This document shows positions 1-8,200 of a DNA stretch of 64,000 bases, in pieces; the stretch's first letter is position 1; the number at the start of each line of letters is the position of its first letter. Source of the DNA: Brachybacterium squillarum M-6-3 (lineage in GTDB: Bacteria > Actinomycetota > Actinomycetes > Actinomycetales > Dermabacteraceae). Location: contig NZ_AGBX01000003.1 of NCBI RefSeq assembly GCF_000225825.1, forward strand, positions 1 to 64,000, in the 5' to 3' direction. The notes under the pieces were generated by a model. The model did no database searches. It had not been told where the DNA came from and worked only from the letters and a program-made list of their open reading frames with translations. The translations under genes and the position numbers were made by a program.

Positions 1-108
1 GGTCGAGGGCTCCGCCGCGGTCGAGGGCTCCGCCGAGGTCGAGGGCTCCGCCGAGGTCGAGGGCTCCGCCGAGGTCGAGGGCTCCGCCGAGGGCTCCGAG
101 CCTACTGA
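1..108. repeat. 18-bp tandem repeat encoding SAEPST
   Basis: GGTCGAGGGCTCCGCCGA is repeated with little change at least five times and continues past the left edge. The unit is a multiple of three and keeps the minus-strand frame open, so copy number can change without a frameshift. Confidence 0.85.
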
Positions 109-306
109 ATCGTGCTCTGAATCTGCGTCCGCTCCGCCGAGCGTGATCTCGACCTGGGCATCTACACCGCGTGACTCTTGGATGTCCTGCGTAGTGCCCT
201 GGGTCTGCTCTGGCTCCTCGGTCCCGGCGAGGGCTGGGAGGCCGACGGTGGGGAGGGAGATGGCGAGGGCGGCGGTGCAGGCACACACGCGGGCACGCAG
301 GCGCAT
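1..306 (-). CDS. secreted protein with SAEPST tandem repeats (C-terminus beyond window edge)
   Basis: The frame starts at an ATG preceded by a GGAGAGGGGG ribosome site and runs off the left edge, so 102 codons are visible. Residues 1-27 are a classic signal peptide: a basic MRLRAR start, a hydrophobic core and an LPALA cleavage end. A short acidic stretch follows, then from about residue 69 at least five copies of the hexapeptide SAEPST, encoded by an 18-bp tandem repeat. The product is therefore exported, and the Ser/Pro/Thr/Glu repeat looks like a flexible cell-wall spacer or stalk. The functional domain, if any, lies outside the window. I do not recognise the family. Confidence 0.72.
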   Translation of the reverse strand, partial: MRLRARVCACTAALAISLPTVGLPALAGTEEPEQTQGTTQDIQESRGVDAQVEITLGGADADSEHDSVGSEPSAEPSTSAEPSTSAEPSTSAEPSTAAEPST

Positions 307-539
307 AGGCGGCCACCCCCTCTCCGTGTGATTCCCGCGCGCGGGCGCGGGGCTTGGCGGCAGCACTCTCGGTGATCCGGCCGAGAAGCTTACCCGACGG
401 ACTCTTTACCTTCCCATTCATGGTGCGGGGGGTCGGGGGTGCCCGCAAGGGGGTGTGGAAACCGCCACGTCCGTGACGGCGTGCGGAGACGAGCGCTATC
501 CGACGTGTTCCCGCTGGTCAGGGGACTCCGTCTGCGATA

Positions 540-553
540 CTGTCCGCGGACAG
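540..553. promoter_or_regulatory. 14-bp perfect palindrome, possible orphan operator
   Basis: CTGTCCGCGGACAG is perfectly symmetric, is the kind of site TetR-type repressors bind, and overlaps a GATACT hexamer. It lies in the 307-665 gap between the secreted-repeat gene and phosphoglucomutase. No gene starts close downstream on either strand, so a role is unproven. Apart from this and the terminator at 557-588, I see nothing else in the gap. Confidence 0.3.
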
Positions 554-556
554 CGA

Positions 557-588
557 AGCGGCGGGCGACCATGGGGTCGCCCGCCGCT
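557..588 (-). terminator. hairpin after phosphoglucomutase
   Basis: AGCGGCGGGCGACC pairs perfectly with GGTCGCCCGCCGCT across a 4-base loop, giving a 14-bp stem 78 bases after the pgm stop codon. It lacks a clear U-tract, as is common in high-GC actinobacteria. Confidence 0.65.
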
Positions 589-665
589 GCGGGATCGGGG
601 CGCCGGGGGCGTCCGCTTCGTCCGGCCCGGCCTCTCCTGTTATCCAGGATGCGGAACGAAACGTC

Positions 666-2303
666 TCAGTCTGCGAGCACTCCGTCGACCAGTTCCTTGG
701 CCGCCTGCTGCACCTCGGCGAGGTGGTCCTCGCCGCGGAAGGACTCGGCATAGATCTTGTAGACGTCCTCCGTGCCGGAGGGGCGCGCCGCGAACCAGGA
801 GGACTCGGTGGAGACCTTCAGGCCGCCGATCGCACCACCTGCGGGTGCCTCGGTGATCGCCGCGGTGATCGGCTCGCCGGCCAGCTCGGTGGCCGTCACC
901 TGGTCGGCGCTCAGCGCCGCCAGCTTCGCCTTCTGATGGCGGTCCGCCGGGGCGTCGATGCGCGCGTAGGCGCTCTCGCCGAAGCGCTCCACCAGCTCCC
1001 CGTGGAGCTTGCTCGGCGAACGCCCCGTCACGGCCAGCATCTCGGAGGCCAGCAGCGCCAGGATGATGCCGTCCTTGTCGGTGGTCCAGACGCCACCGCC
1101 CTGGCGCAGGAACGAGGCGCCGGCGCTCTCCTCGCCGCCGAAGCCGACGGAGGAGTCGATCAGGCCCGGCACGAACCACTTGAAGCCCACCGGCACCTCG
1201 AACAGCTCCCGGCCCAGGTCCTTCACCACGTGATCGATCAGTGAGGAGGACACCACCGTCTTGCCGACCTTGGTGGAGGCCGGCCAGCCCGGACGGTGCG
1301 CGAACAGGTAGGTGATCGCGGCCGCGAGGTAGTGGTTGGGATTCATCAGCCCGGCGTCCGGGGTGACGATGCCATGGCGGTCCGAATCGGTGTCGTTGCC
1401 GGTGGCGATGTCGTACTCGGAGCGGCGCTCCAGCAGCGAGGCCATCGCCCAGGGGCTCGAGCAGTCCATCCGGATCTTGCCGTCGCGGTCCAGGGTCATG
1501 AAGGAGAACTGAGGGTCGACCTCAGGGTTGACCACCGTGAGGTCGAGGTCGTGCAGCTCCCCGATCATCGCCCAGTAGTCCACCGCGGCACCGCCCAGCG
1601 GATCCGCGCCGATCTTCACGCCGGCCTTGCGGATGGCCTCGATGTCCACCACGTCCGGCAGGTCGCGCACGTAGGTGTGCAGGTAGTCGTAGCGGCCCGC
1701 GTCCTGCAGCGCCTTCTGGCGACCGGTGCGGCGCACCCCCTGCAGGCCAGCGGCCAGCAGCTGGTTGGCGCGCTCCGCGATCCAGCCGGTGGCGTCCGAG
1801 CCGGCGGGGCCGCCGTGGGGCGGGTTGTACTTGAAGCCGCCGTCGCGGGGCGGGTTGTGGCTGGGGGTGACGACGATGCCGTCGGCCCGGCCCGGATCCT
1901 GCTCGGAGCGGCCCCGGTTGTGCACCAGGATCGCGTGGGAGACGGCCGGCGTGGGGGTGTAGCGGTCCGCCGAGTCGATCAGCACCGCCACGTCGTTGCC
2001 GGCCAGCACCTCGAGCGCGGTGTCGAAGGCGGGGCGGGAGAGGGCGTGGGTGTCGCGGCCGATGAACAGCGGGCCGTGGATGCCCTGCCCGTCGCGGTAC
2101 TCGACGATGGCCTGGGTGGTCGCGGCGATGTGGTCCTCGTTGAACTTGGCATCCAGCGAGGAGCCGCGATGCCCCGAGGTGCCGAAGACGACCTGCTGGT
2201 CCGGATCATGGGGATCCGGGTGGAGGTCGTAGTAGGCGTCCAGGAGGGCGTCGACGTCGACGAGGTCCTCCGGAAGAGCCAGTTGTCCTGCGCGCGGGTG
2301 CAT
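666..2303 (-). CDS. pgm: phosphoglucomutase, alpha-D-glucose specific
   Basis: Cytosolic enzyme interconverting glucose 1-phosphate and glucose 6-phosphate, linking glycogen, trehalose and cell-wall sugar supply to glycolysis. The 545 residues match the usual length of the bacterial Pgm family. The start MHPRAGQLALPEDLVD aligns with the E. coli Pgm N-terminus; the frame is open 27 codons further upstream, but that part does not resemble the family, and GGAGTGGTGAGC precedes the chosen ATG. FGTSGHRGSS lies near residues 40-49, and the phosphoserine loop TPSHNPP near 146-152, with Ser148 as the phosphorylated residue. It is apparently monocistronic, with a strong hairpin downstream. Confidence 0.95.
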   Translation of the reverse strand: MHPRAGQLALPEDLVDVDALLDAYYDLHPDPHDPDQQVVFGTSGHRGSSLDAKFNEDHIAATTQAIVEYRDGQGIHGPLFIGRDTHALSRPAFDTALEVLAGNDVAVLIDSADRYTPTPAVSHAILVHNRGRSEQDPGRADGIVVTPSHNPPRDGGFKYNPPHGGPAGSDATGWIAERANQLLAAGLQGVRRTGRQKALQDAGRYDYLHTYVRDLPDVVDIEAIRKAGVKIGADPLGGAAVDYWAMIGELHDLDLTVVNPEVDPQFSFMTLDRDGKIRMDCSSPWAMASLLERRSEYDIATGNDTDSDRHGIVTPDAGLMNPNHYLAAAITYLFAHRPGWPASTKVGKTVVSSSLIDHVVKDLGRELFEVPVGFKWFVPGLIDSSVGFGGEESAGASFLRQGGGVWTTDKDGIILALLASEMLAVTGRSPSKLHGELVERFGESAYARIDAPADRHQKAKLAALSADQVTATELAGEPITAAITEAPAGGAIGGLKVSTESSWFAARPSGTEDVYKIYAESFRGEDHLAEVQQAAKELVDGVLAD

Positions 2304-2438
2304 GCTCACCACTCCGTCCTCGGAATCGGGATCTTCCCGCCACTGTAGGCGCACAACCCCGGCGGCGCGCCGACGGAGGTCCATCCCTGAGACGGCCGGC
2401 CGCCGCCGGCCCGAACCGCGGCAGCGGAGGCCGGACGA

Positions 2439-2475
2439 CCGCCGCCCCGGACGCGGGCGGCGTCCGGGGCGGCGG
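2439..2475 (-). terminator. strong hairpin after the membrane protein gene
   Basis: CCGCCGCCCCGGACG and CGTCCGGGGCGGCGG form a perfect 15-bp stem with a 7-base loop, 20 bases beyond the stop codon of the gene at 2496-3323. Confidence 0.7.
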
Positions 2476-2495
2476 GGGAGGGGAGCGGTGGCGCG

Positions 2496-3323
2496 TCAGC
2501 GGCGCGAGCGCACCAGCTTCACGATCCCGACGATGACCAGGATCAGGCCGATCAGGCCCAGCACGATGCCGATCACGGGGCCGATGATCAGCGGCGCCGC
2601 GATGCCGAACAGGCTGTACGGGCCCAGGTAGCCGGGCGCCTCGGTGTCCGTGCAGGAGATGGTGATGGTGCCGCCGGTGGTGGAGACGACGCCGAGGGAC
2701 TGCTCGTAGCTGGTGCCGTCGGGGAACTGCACGCTGCCGGAGGTGGGCACGGTGCTGACGCCGTCGCCCTCGGCGGTGCAGGTGGCCGAGGTGTCCTCGC
2801 TGGGCACGTAGACGATGACCATCTCGTTGGCCTCGAGCTGGATCTCCGCGGTGCCGCCCTCCATCGCGATCGGGCCCTCCATGGTGTCGCCCACCAGGGA
2901 GCTCATCGACCACACGATGCCGCCGATGAAGACGACGACGGAGACGACCAGCAGCACGATGCCGATCACCAGCGGCCACACGCCGCGACGCTTGCCCGGG
3001 GCGGCCGGGCCGCCGCCGTATCCGCCGGTCGGGGCGCCGTAGCCGGGCTGCGGGGAGGCGTAGCCGCCGTGGCCGGGCTGGGCGGGCACGTCCTGCGGGG
3101 CGTCGTAGCCCTGGTGGGACTGCGGGGCGGGGGAGCCGTAGGCGCCCTGGGGTGCGGGCGAGCCGTAGCCCTGCGGGGCGGGCTGGCCGTAGGCGCCCTG
3201 CTGCGGGGCGGGGGACCAGGACTGCTGGCCCTGCCCGGCGGCGGGGTCACCGGCCTGCGGGTCCGGGAGGCCGTAGCTGGGGCGTCGACGGGAGGCGCCG
3301 TCGCTCGGGTCGGCGTCGGTCAT
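2496..3323 (-). CDS. membrane protein with Pro/Gln/Tyr-rich N-terminus
   Basis: A 275-residue protein; the start is set by GGAAGGAGC seven bases before the ATG. Residues 1-105 are a disordered tail rich in Pro, Gln, Gly and Tyr with recurring PAPQGAYGSPAPQ-like units. A transmembrane helix (WPLVIGIVLLVVSVVVFIGGI) follows, then an extracellular domain of about 100 residues with two cysteines (TCTAEG and SCTDTE). Paired C-terminal helices end in a basic tail. Such tails before small membrane domains are common in actinobacterial envelope proteins. I cannot assign a function. It is not obviously in an operon with pit, which ends 80 bases upstream. Confidence 0.8.
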   Translation of the reverse strand: MTDADPSDGASRRRPSYGLPDPQAGDPAAGQGQQSWSPAPQQGAYGQPAPQGYGSPAPQGAYGSPAPQSHQGYDAPQDVPAQPGHGGYASPQPGYGAPTGGYGGGPAAPGKRRGVWPLVIGIVLLVVSVVVFIGGIVWSMSSLVGDTMEGPIAMEGGTAEIQLEANEMVIVYVPSEDTSATCTAEGDGVSTVPTSGSVQFPDGTSYEQSLGVVSTTGGTITISCTDTEAPGYLGPYSLFGIAAPLIIGPVIGIVLGLIGLILVIVGIVKLVRSRR

Positions 3324-3403
3324 CGGGGCTCCTTCCGGGAGGGACAGGGCCAGGATATCCGTGCGCCCGGGCCGGGAACCCCCTCCTTCCGTCGGGGATC
3401 CGC

Positions 3404-4417
3404 TCAGACCAGATCCCGCAGGATGATCACCGCCACCAGGGCCATCACGGCCGTCGCCAGCGGCGTCAGCAGCCAGGTCAGGATCATCTGTCCGGCCACC
3501 GTCCAGCGCACGTGGCGGCGGCCGATCGCGGCCCCCGCCCCGACCACGGAGGCGCCGAGGGTGTGGGAGGTGGAGATCGGCATGTCGAAGCCCACCACCG
3601 CGAGGCCCAGCATCGCCGCGGCCGTCGACTCGGCGACCATGCCCTGCGCGGAGGACAGCGAGGTCAGCCGACGACCCAGGGTGCGGATGATGCGGTGCCC
3701 GCCGACCAGGGTGCCGGCCGCGACGGCCAGGGCCACCGGCAGCAGCATCACGGTGGCCGAGGCGGCGGGGATCCCCGCGGTGGCGCAGGCGATCACGACC
3801 AGGGCCAGCGGCAGCCGCGCATCGGACATGCCGTGCGCCGTGGCGACCGCGCCCGCGGAGACGGTCTGCGCGAAGCGGATCGGACCGATGCGCACCCGCT
3901 CCGAGCGGCCCAGGGCCAGCACCACGCGCATCACCGCGAAGCTCAGCACCGAGCCCAGCAGCGGCCCCAGCAGCGTCGCCCCCAGCAGCATCCCGATCAC
4001 CACCGGCCACGCCTCATGGGCGCCGACGGCCAGGGAGGTGCCCATCGCGGCGCCGAAGAAGGCGTGCCAGGTCGAGGACGGCATCCCCAGCCACCAGGTG
4101 AGGATCTCCCAGGCCAGGGTCGCCAGGGTCATCACCACCAGCGCCCAGCCCAGCAGGTCCGCATCGCCCGCGGTGGCCTCCGCGACGTGGGTGAGTCCCA
4201 GCAGCCGCAGCGCCCAGTCGGCCGTGACCGTCACCGCCAGCAGCCCCAGCAGGGCCCCCAGCAGGTTCAGCAGCGCCGCCAGGCCGAGGGCCGCCCGCTC
4301 GCTGAGCGCCCGGGTGGAGATGGTGGTGGAGACCGCGTTGGAAGCGTCGTGGAAGCCGTTGACGTAGGCCAGGACCAGCGCGAGCAGCGCCACCAGCGCC
4401 AGCAGCAGCGGGGACAC
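3404..4417 (-). CDS. pit: low-affinity inorganic phosphate transporter, PiT family
   Basis: Integral membrane symporter importing phosphate or metal-phosphate with a cation. The N-terminus carries the PiT signature GFHDASNAVSTTISTRAL, and the second half has the mirrored DMPISTSHTLGASVVGAG, both facing the translocation path. About nine hydrophobic segments fit a compact 337-residue actinobacterial Pit. The GTG start follows directly after the stop codon of the DUF47 gene upstream, so the two are translationally coupled. This DUF47-pit order is a well-known pairing. Confidence 0.93.
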   Translation of the reverse strand: MSPLLLALVALLALVLAYVNGFHDASNAVSTTISTRALSERAALGLAALLNLLGALLGLLAVTVTADWALRLLGLTHVAEATAGDADLLGWALVVMTLATLAWEILTWWLGMPSSTWHAFFGAAMGTSLAVGAHEAWPVVIGMLLGATLLGPLLGSVLSFAVMRVVLALGRSERVRIGPIRFAQTVSAGAVATAHGMSDARLPLALVVIACATAGIPAASATVMLLPVALAVAAGTLVGGHRIIRTLGRRLTSLSSAQGMVAESTAAAMLGLAVVGFDMPISTSHTLGASVVGAGAAIGRRHVRWTVAGQMILTWLLTPLATAVMALVAVIILRDLV

Positions 4418-5041
4418 TCAGGCGTCCTTGACGCGCAGCAGATCCACGCGGCGCGCCGCCCGCTCCTGCAGGTCCACGGTGCGGGCGATGGAGGTGGTGA
4501 CCTCCCGCAGCGGCACCAGGTCGGTGGCCGCGCCGCCCTGCTTGACCATCTCCGCCTGGGCCTGCCGGATCAGCCGGTCGCCCTGGCGCTTGATCTTCCG
4601 GGTCTGCGCGTACATCTCGTCGAGCTCCCGTACCCGGTCCAGCTTCCAGGTGGCCGTCACCATCACCTCGGCGGCCCGCTCCAGGCCCTTGGCGACCTCC
4701 AGCAGGGAGGTGGGCAGGCGGCCGACGCGGAACAGCACCAGCAGCTCGGCGGTGTTCTCCATCGCGTCCACCGCATCAGCCAGGGTGAGCGCGAGGTCGT
4801 ACATCAGCTCGGCCTCGTAGGGCGTGATCAGGGAGTCCGAGAGCCGGTTGGCGATGCGGCGGCACTGCTCCTCGGCGCGGGTGGCGAGGTCGTGCAGTCG
4901 CGGTGCGAGCCGGGCCCGCTCCCGGTAGCCGTGGCCGAGCATCTTCGAGTGGACGTCGGCGGCCTGCACCTGCAGCTCCGCGAGTTCGGTGAACAGGGTG
5001 TTCATGGGGCGCTCGACGCGCCGGGGGAAGAGCTGCACCAC
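4418..5041 (-). CDS. DUF47/PhoU-like Pit accessory protein
   Basis: All-helical cytoplasmic protein of the DUF47 (PhoU-related) family, thought to modulate its Pit partner. The 207 residues are mostly amphipathic helices. The N-terminal LFPRR...LFTELAELQ matches the family's usual start, which supports the GTG at 5041 over the ATG twelve codons later; GAGGAGG lies nine bases before that GTG. Its stop codon abuts the pit start, so it is the first gene of a two-gene operon. Confidence 0.88.
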   Translation of the reverse strand: MVQLFPRRVERPMNTLFTELAELQVQAADVHSKMLGHGYRERARLAPRLHDLATRAEEQCRRIANRLSDSLITPYEAELMYDLALTLADAVDAMENTAELLVLFRVGRLPTSLLEVAKGLERAAEVMVTATWKLDRVRELDEMYAQTRKIKRQGDRLIRQAQAEMVKQGGAATDLVPLREVTTSIARTVDLQERAARRVDLLRVKDA

Positions 5042-5273
5042 GTCCCGACGCCTCCTCGCGCCCGGGGGCGCTGCGTTCGCCCGCGGCGCCCGACGGAGGG
5101 GCGCCCTGGAAGATTGATGCGCCGGACCGGGATGCGCCTGTCGGCGCGAAGGCCGCTCGAAGCGGCAAATGTTGGAGCCCGGGGCAACCGCGGCCCGACG
5201 CGGGAACCATTCTAGGCCACCGGGGCGGGACGATGCATCCTCGCGGACCGGATCACGGATGTGATCAGGCGCA

Positions 5274-5903
5274 TCATTCCAGGTGGCCGGCCTCCGCGTG
5301 GCGCCCGGCCGCGACCAGCTCCTCGCCGGTGCGCAGCAGCCGGCTCGCCTGGGCGGTGAGCGTCGGATCGGGGTCGTCGTCGGCCAGGTGGGCGGTGCCG
5401 TGGGCGATGATCGTCGCCACCGAGCCGGCCCGGATCAGCGCCAGACCGAGGTCGCCGGTGAAGGCGCCGCGCAGGATGTCGTCCATCGTGCGGCGCACCT
5501 GGTCCACGTCCGGCGGCTCCGCGAAGCCCGCCAGGTACCGCAGCCCCGGCACGGTGCGGGCGCCGTCGCGGTAGCGCCGCACCACCTCGTCGCCGGAGCG
5601 CTGCACCCAGGTGTGCAGCACGTACAGCCGCCACAGGGCGCCGGGCAGGGAGGTCGCCGGGGAGGTCGACCACAGGGCCGCGAGGTCTCCGAGCCCCTCG
5701 GTCGTCGCCAGCGTAACCACCCGCTGCACCACCTCCGGGTCCGCGCTGTGGAACACCCCGTCCAGCAGCGCCGAGGCCGAGTCGTGCGCGAGATCGGTCG
5801 CGGTGGAGGGGTCCGGGGCGCCGGGGATCGCCTCGGCGGTGGCCGGGAACAGGGAGGCGGGGCGACGGAAGCGGGGGGTCTCGGAGGAGCCGGTGGCGGA
5901 CAT
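5274..5903 (-). CDS. conserved actinobacterial protein of unknown function
   Basis: A soluble, helix-rich protein of 209 residues with no signal peptide or membrane segment. Conserved-looking stretches are TWVQRSGDEVVRRYRDG and RRTMDDILRGAFTGDLG. The ATG at 5903 is chosen because TATCGT, a -10 hexamer, ends seven bases before it, which fits a leaderless mRNA; a GTG three codons upstream would overlap that hexamer. It is divergent from the PH-domain gene at 5981, which also appears leaderless. I do not recognise the family and suggest no function. Confidence 0.72.
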   Translation of the reverse strand: MSATGSSETPRFRRPASLFPATAEAIPGAPDPSTATDLAHDSASALLDGVFHSADPEVVQRVVTLATTEGLGDLAALWSTSPATSLPGALWRLYVLHTWVQRSGDEVVRRYRDGARTVPGLRYLAGFAEPPDVDQVRRTMDDILRGAFTGDLGLALIRAGSVATIIAHGTAHLADDDPDPTLTAQASRLLRTGEELVAAGRHAEAGHLE

Positions 5904-5910
5904 GACCTGC

Positions 5911-5916
5911 ACGATA
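5911..5916 (-). promoter_or_regulatory. -10 element TATCGT of a leaderless promoter
   Basis: TATCGT read on the minus strand ends seven bases before the ATG at 5903, so transcription would begin at or next to the start codon. Confidence 0.5.
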
Positions 5917-5968
5917 CGACCCGCGGGGTGGTGAGTTCACCCCATCGCCCCCGGGGCCGGCGCCTCCC

Positions 5969-5974
5969 TAGCCT
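5969..5974 (+). promoter_or_regulatory. -10 element TAGCCT of a leaderless promoter
   Basis: TAGCCT ends six bases before the ATG at 5981 and no Shine-Dalgarno sequence is present. This is the usual geometry of actinobacterial leaderless genes. Confidence 0.55.
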
Positions 5975-5980
5975 GCCGCC

Positions 5981-6637
5981 ATGACCATCCCCCGGCAGTC
6001 CGGCGACGAGAACGGATCCCCGCGGCGCGCCCTGCCGGACTTCCGCCGCAGCGAGGCGACGGTGCAGCGGATGATCCGGGCGCTGGACGACCCCGAGGGG
6101 GCCTCCACGATGCGGCCCCGCCCCGAGGCGAGCCGCACCGTACTGCCCGCCCGGCGGGGGACGGAGACGGCGCTGCGGTCCGCAGGGGCCGCGCTCGCCC
6201 TCGGGCCCGCCGGTCTCCTGCTGCTGTTCGCGGCGGTTCTCCTGTGGCGGCTGGAGGACGGCCACTCGCCCGGCCTGGACCTGCTGATGGTGCTGGCCGG
6301 CATCGGGGGCATCGCCGCGCTGCTCGGGGTGGTGGGCCTGCGCCTGCTGCTGCTCGCGCTGGCCGCCGTCCGCTCGCGCCTCGAGCTCGGACAACAGCAC
6401 CTCCTCGTGCAGGGGGCGCTGCGACGTCGACGCGTGGCCTGGCATGATGTGGCCGCGGTGGAGTCCCGGGTGTGGCACCCGGTGCACGGCCTCACCGCGG
6501 CGCTGCGGCTGCGCGACGGATCCCGCGTGATCCTGCCGGTGTTCGACCGCCCCTTCTGGGCGTCCGGCCGGCCCTCCTCGGAGGAGCTGCGCTCCCTGCG
6601 GCGACGGGTGCGGCGCCGCGCCGGACCCCGGCCCTGA
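5981..6637 (+). CDS. PH-domain-like membrane protein
   Basis: A 218-residue protein with a polar N-terminus of about 65 residues, two adjacent transmembrane helices (about 66-85 and 96-125) and a C-terminal domain of about 70 residues (ELGQQHLLVQGALRRRRVAW...VWHPVHGLTAALRLRDGSRV). The last part reads like the bacterial PH-like fold often fused to paired helices. It is probably a cytoplasmic-membrane protein of unknown role. The start follows from the leaderless -10 at 5969. The DUF4126 gene follows 40 bases later in the same direction. Confidence 0.78.
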   Translation: MTIPRQSGDENGSPRRALPDFRRSEATVQRMIRALDDPEGASTMRPRPEASRTVLPARRGTETALRSAGAALALGPAGLLLLFAAVLLWRLEDGHSPGLDLLMVLAGIGGIAALLGVVGLRLLLLALAAVRSRLELGQQHLLVQGALRRRRVAWHDVAAVESRVWHPVHGLTAALRLRDGSRVILPVFDRPFWASGRPSSEELRSLRRRVRRRAGPRP

Positions 6638-6677
6638 CGCTCCCGCGGGGCCGCCACCGGGATCGAGGAGGATCGAC

Positions 6678-7286
6678 GTGGAAGCCCTGATGATGACGCT
6701 CGGCTCCGGCTGGGTGAGCGGCGTGCGCCCCTACTTCATGATCTTCCTGCTGGGGCTGACCGGGCGGGTGCTGGGCATCGAGCAGGTGCCCGCCGTGCTG
6801 CAGCGCACCGACGTGCTGGTGATCGCCGCGATCCTCCTGCTGGTGGACTTCGCGGCCGACAAGATCGCCTTCCTCGACTCCTTCTGGGACCAGCTGCACA
6901 CGGTGATCCGCCCCGTCGCGGGCGGCGCCATCGGCTATCTGCTGGGCGGGGAGACCGACACCGGCACCGCGATCGTGATGGCCGTGATCGGCGCCGGGAC
7001 CGCGCTGGGGGCCCACGCCGTCAAGGCCACCACCCGGGCCGCCGTGAACGTCTCCCCGGAGCCCGTCTCCAACGCCGTCGTCTCCGCGGGAGAGGACGTG
7101 GCGGTGCTGGGCATGGGCCTGCTCACCGTGCTGCTGCCGGCGCTGGCCGCGCTGCTCGCGTTGGTGCTGCTCGGCATCGGGGCGTTCCTCGTGGTCCGGG
7201 TGCACCGCACCTACCGGGGGCTGCGCGGCCGCCTCCGCGAGGCCCGCGCGGAAGCCCGCGCCGACCGGGGTCGGACCCTGCTCTGA
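6678..7286 (+). CDS. DUF4126 family membrane protein
   Basis: An integral membrane protein of 202 residues with about five hydrophobic segments. The N-terminal GSGWVSGVRPYFMIFLLGL and the internal DKIAFLDSFWDQLHTVIRP match the DUF4126 pattern. The GTG start has GAGGAGG six bases upstream. The C-terminus is basic (RLREARAEARADRGR) and cytoplasmic. It may be co-transcribed with the PH-domain gene 40 bases upstream. The family has no established function. Confidence 0.85.
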   Translation: MEALMMTLGSGWVSGVRPYFMIFLLGLTGRVLGIEQVPAVLQRTDVLVIAAILLLVDFAADKIAFLDSFWDQLHTVIRPVAGGAIGYLLGGETDTGTAIVMAVIGAGTALGAHAVKATTRAAVNVSPEPVSNAVVSAGEDVAVLGMGLLTVLLPALAALLALVLLGIGAFLVVRVHRTYRGLRGRLREARAEARADRGRTLL

Positions 7287-7305
7287 CCGGTCCGGGTCCG
7301 GCGGC

Positions 7306-7986
7306 TCAGGCGGTGACGGAGCTGGTGCCCGCCTCCCAGAGCGCGGCGACGGCGGGGCCCACCCGGTCGGGGGTGATGGGGGAGACCGCGAGCACGCCCT
7401 CGGCGTCCAGCGGCAGGTGCCCCGCCTGCCAGGAGCCGTCGGCCTCGACGTGGAACATCAGCGGGGTCTGCTCCTCGGGGGAGGTGACGTCGGTGCGTCG
7501 CAGCGAGACCGTGCGCTCGTGGCCCTCTTCCAGGAAGGCGGTGACCACGTCGGCGATCGAGGCGGGCACCTGCGCGGGATCCGGCAGGGCGGAGACCACG
7601 AAGGAGTCCAGCTCGTCCTGGGTGAGCATGAGGACGGCCTGGCCGGCCTTGACCACGAAGGCCATGCGCATCGCCTCGCCCTCGGTGAGCGCGAGGCCCA
7701 GCCAGCGGTCCGCACCGGTCAGCGCCGTCGCGATGACCTGGCACTCCTCACCGAGCAGCCACTGCCCGTCGGCCGAACGCTCCACCTTGCCGCGGGCCCG
7801 CAGACCCGAGGTGACCGCGGCGGTGACGAACTCCCGCGCCTCCTCGGGGGCGCTGCGCAGGCCCACCTGCTCGCGGGTGATGGTGCCCGCCTCGCTGGGC
7901 CGCAGGCCGAGCATGAAGTCCAGCTCGTAGGCGGTGTAGATGGTCGGATCGTCCTCGGCGCTGGCCCCGACGGTGCTCTGCGACAT
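7306..7986 (-). CDS. conserved actinobacterial protein of unknown function
   Basis: A 226-residue soluble protein, convergent with the DUF4126 gene and 19 bases from it. The sequence alternates strands and helices in two similar halves, from YELDFMLGLRPSEAGTITRE to a C-terminal SPITPDRVGPAVAALWEAG. The overall look recalls two-subdomain alpha/beta proteins such as EspG chaperones of ESX systems. No ESX genes are present, and I do not claim that assignment. The start at 7986 (MSQSTVGA) has GAGAGGA ten bases upstream; an in-frame ATG lies nine codons earlier. Confidence 0.7.
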   Translation of the reverse strand: MSQSTVGASAEDDPTIYTAYELDFMLGLRPSEAGTITREQVGLRSAPEEAREFVTAAVTSGLRARGKVERSADGQWLLGEECQVIATALTGADRWLGLALTEGEAMRMAFVVKAGQAVLMLTQDELDSFVVSALPDPAQVPASIADVVTAFLEEGHERTVSLRRTDVTSPEEQTPLMFHVEADGSWQAGHLPLDAEGVLAVSPITPDRVGPAVAALWEAGTSSVTA

Positions 7987-8200
7987 GTCCCGATGGTCCT
8001 CTCGATGGGTCACTCCGTGCTCGCCCGCCAGGATGTCAGAGACGCCTGGACGCGGGGACGGCGGGCGCGCGGCGTGGACGGGGCCCGGGTGGGGAGGACC
8101 ACCGCCCCGCCCCCGTGAACCGTCGCGCCTCCGGTCGCGACCTGCGGCATCATGGCCTCACGGCTCCCGACCGCGGGGCCCGGACCGGAGGGAGGACCCG

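Noticed and set aside
1-108. CRISPR-like array
   Set aside because: The repeats are contiguous without spacers and keep a coding frame open; no cas genes are present.
7306-7986. EspG-type ESX chaperone
   Set aside because: Only a vague two-half alpha/beta likeness; no ESX, WXG100 or PE/PPE genes are nearby.
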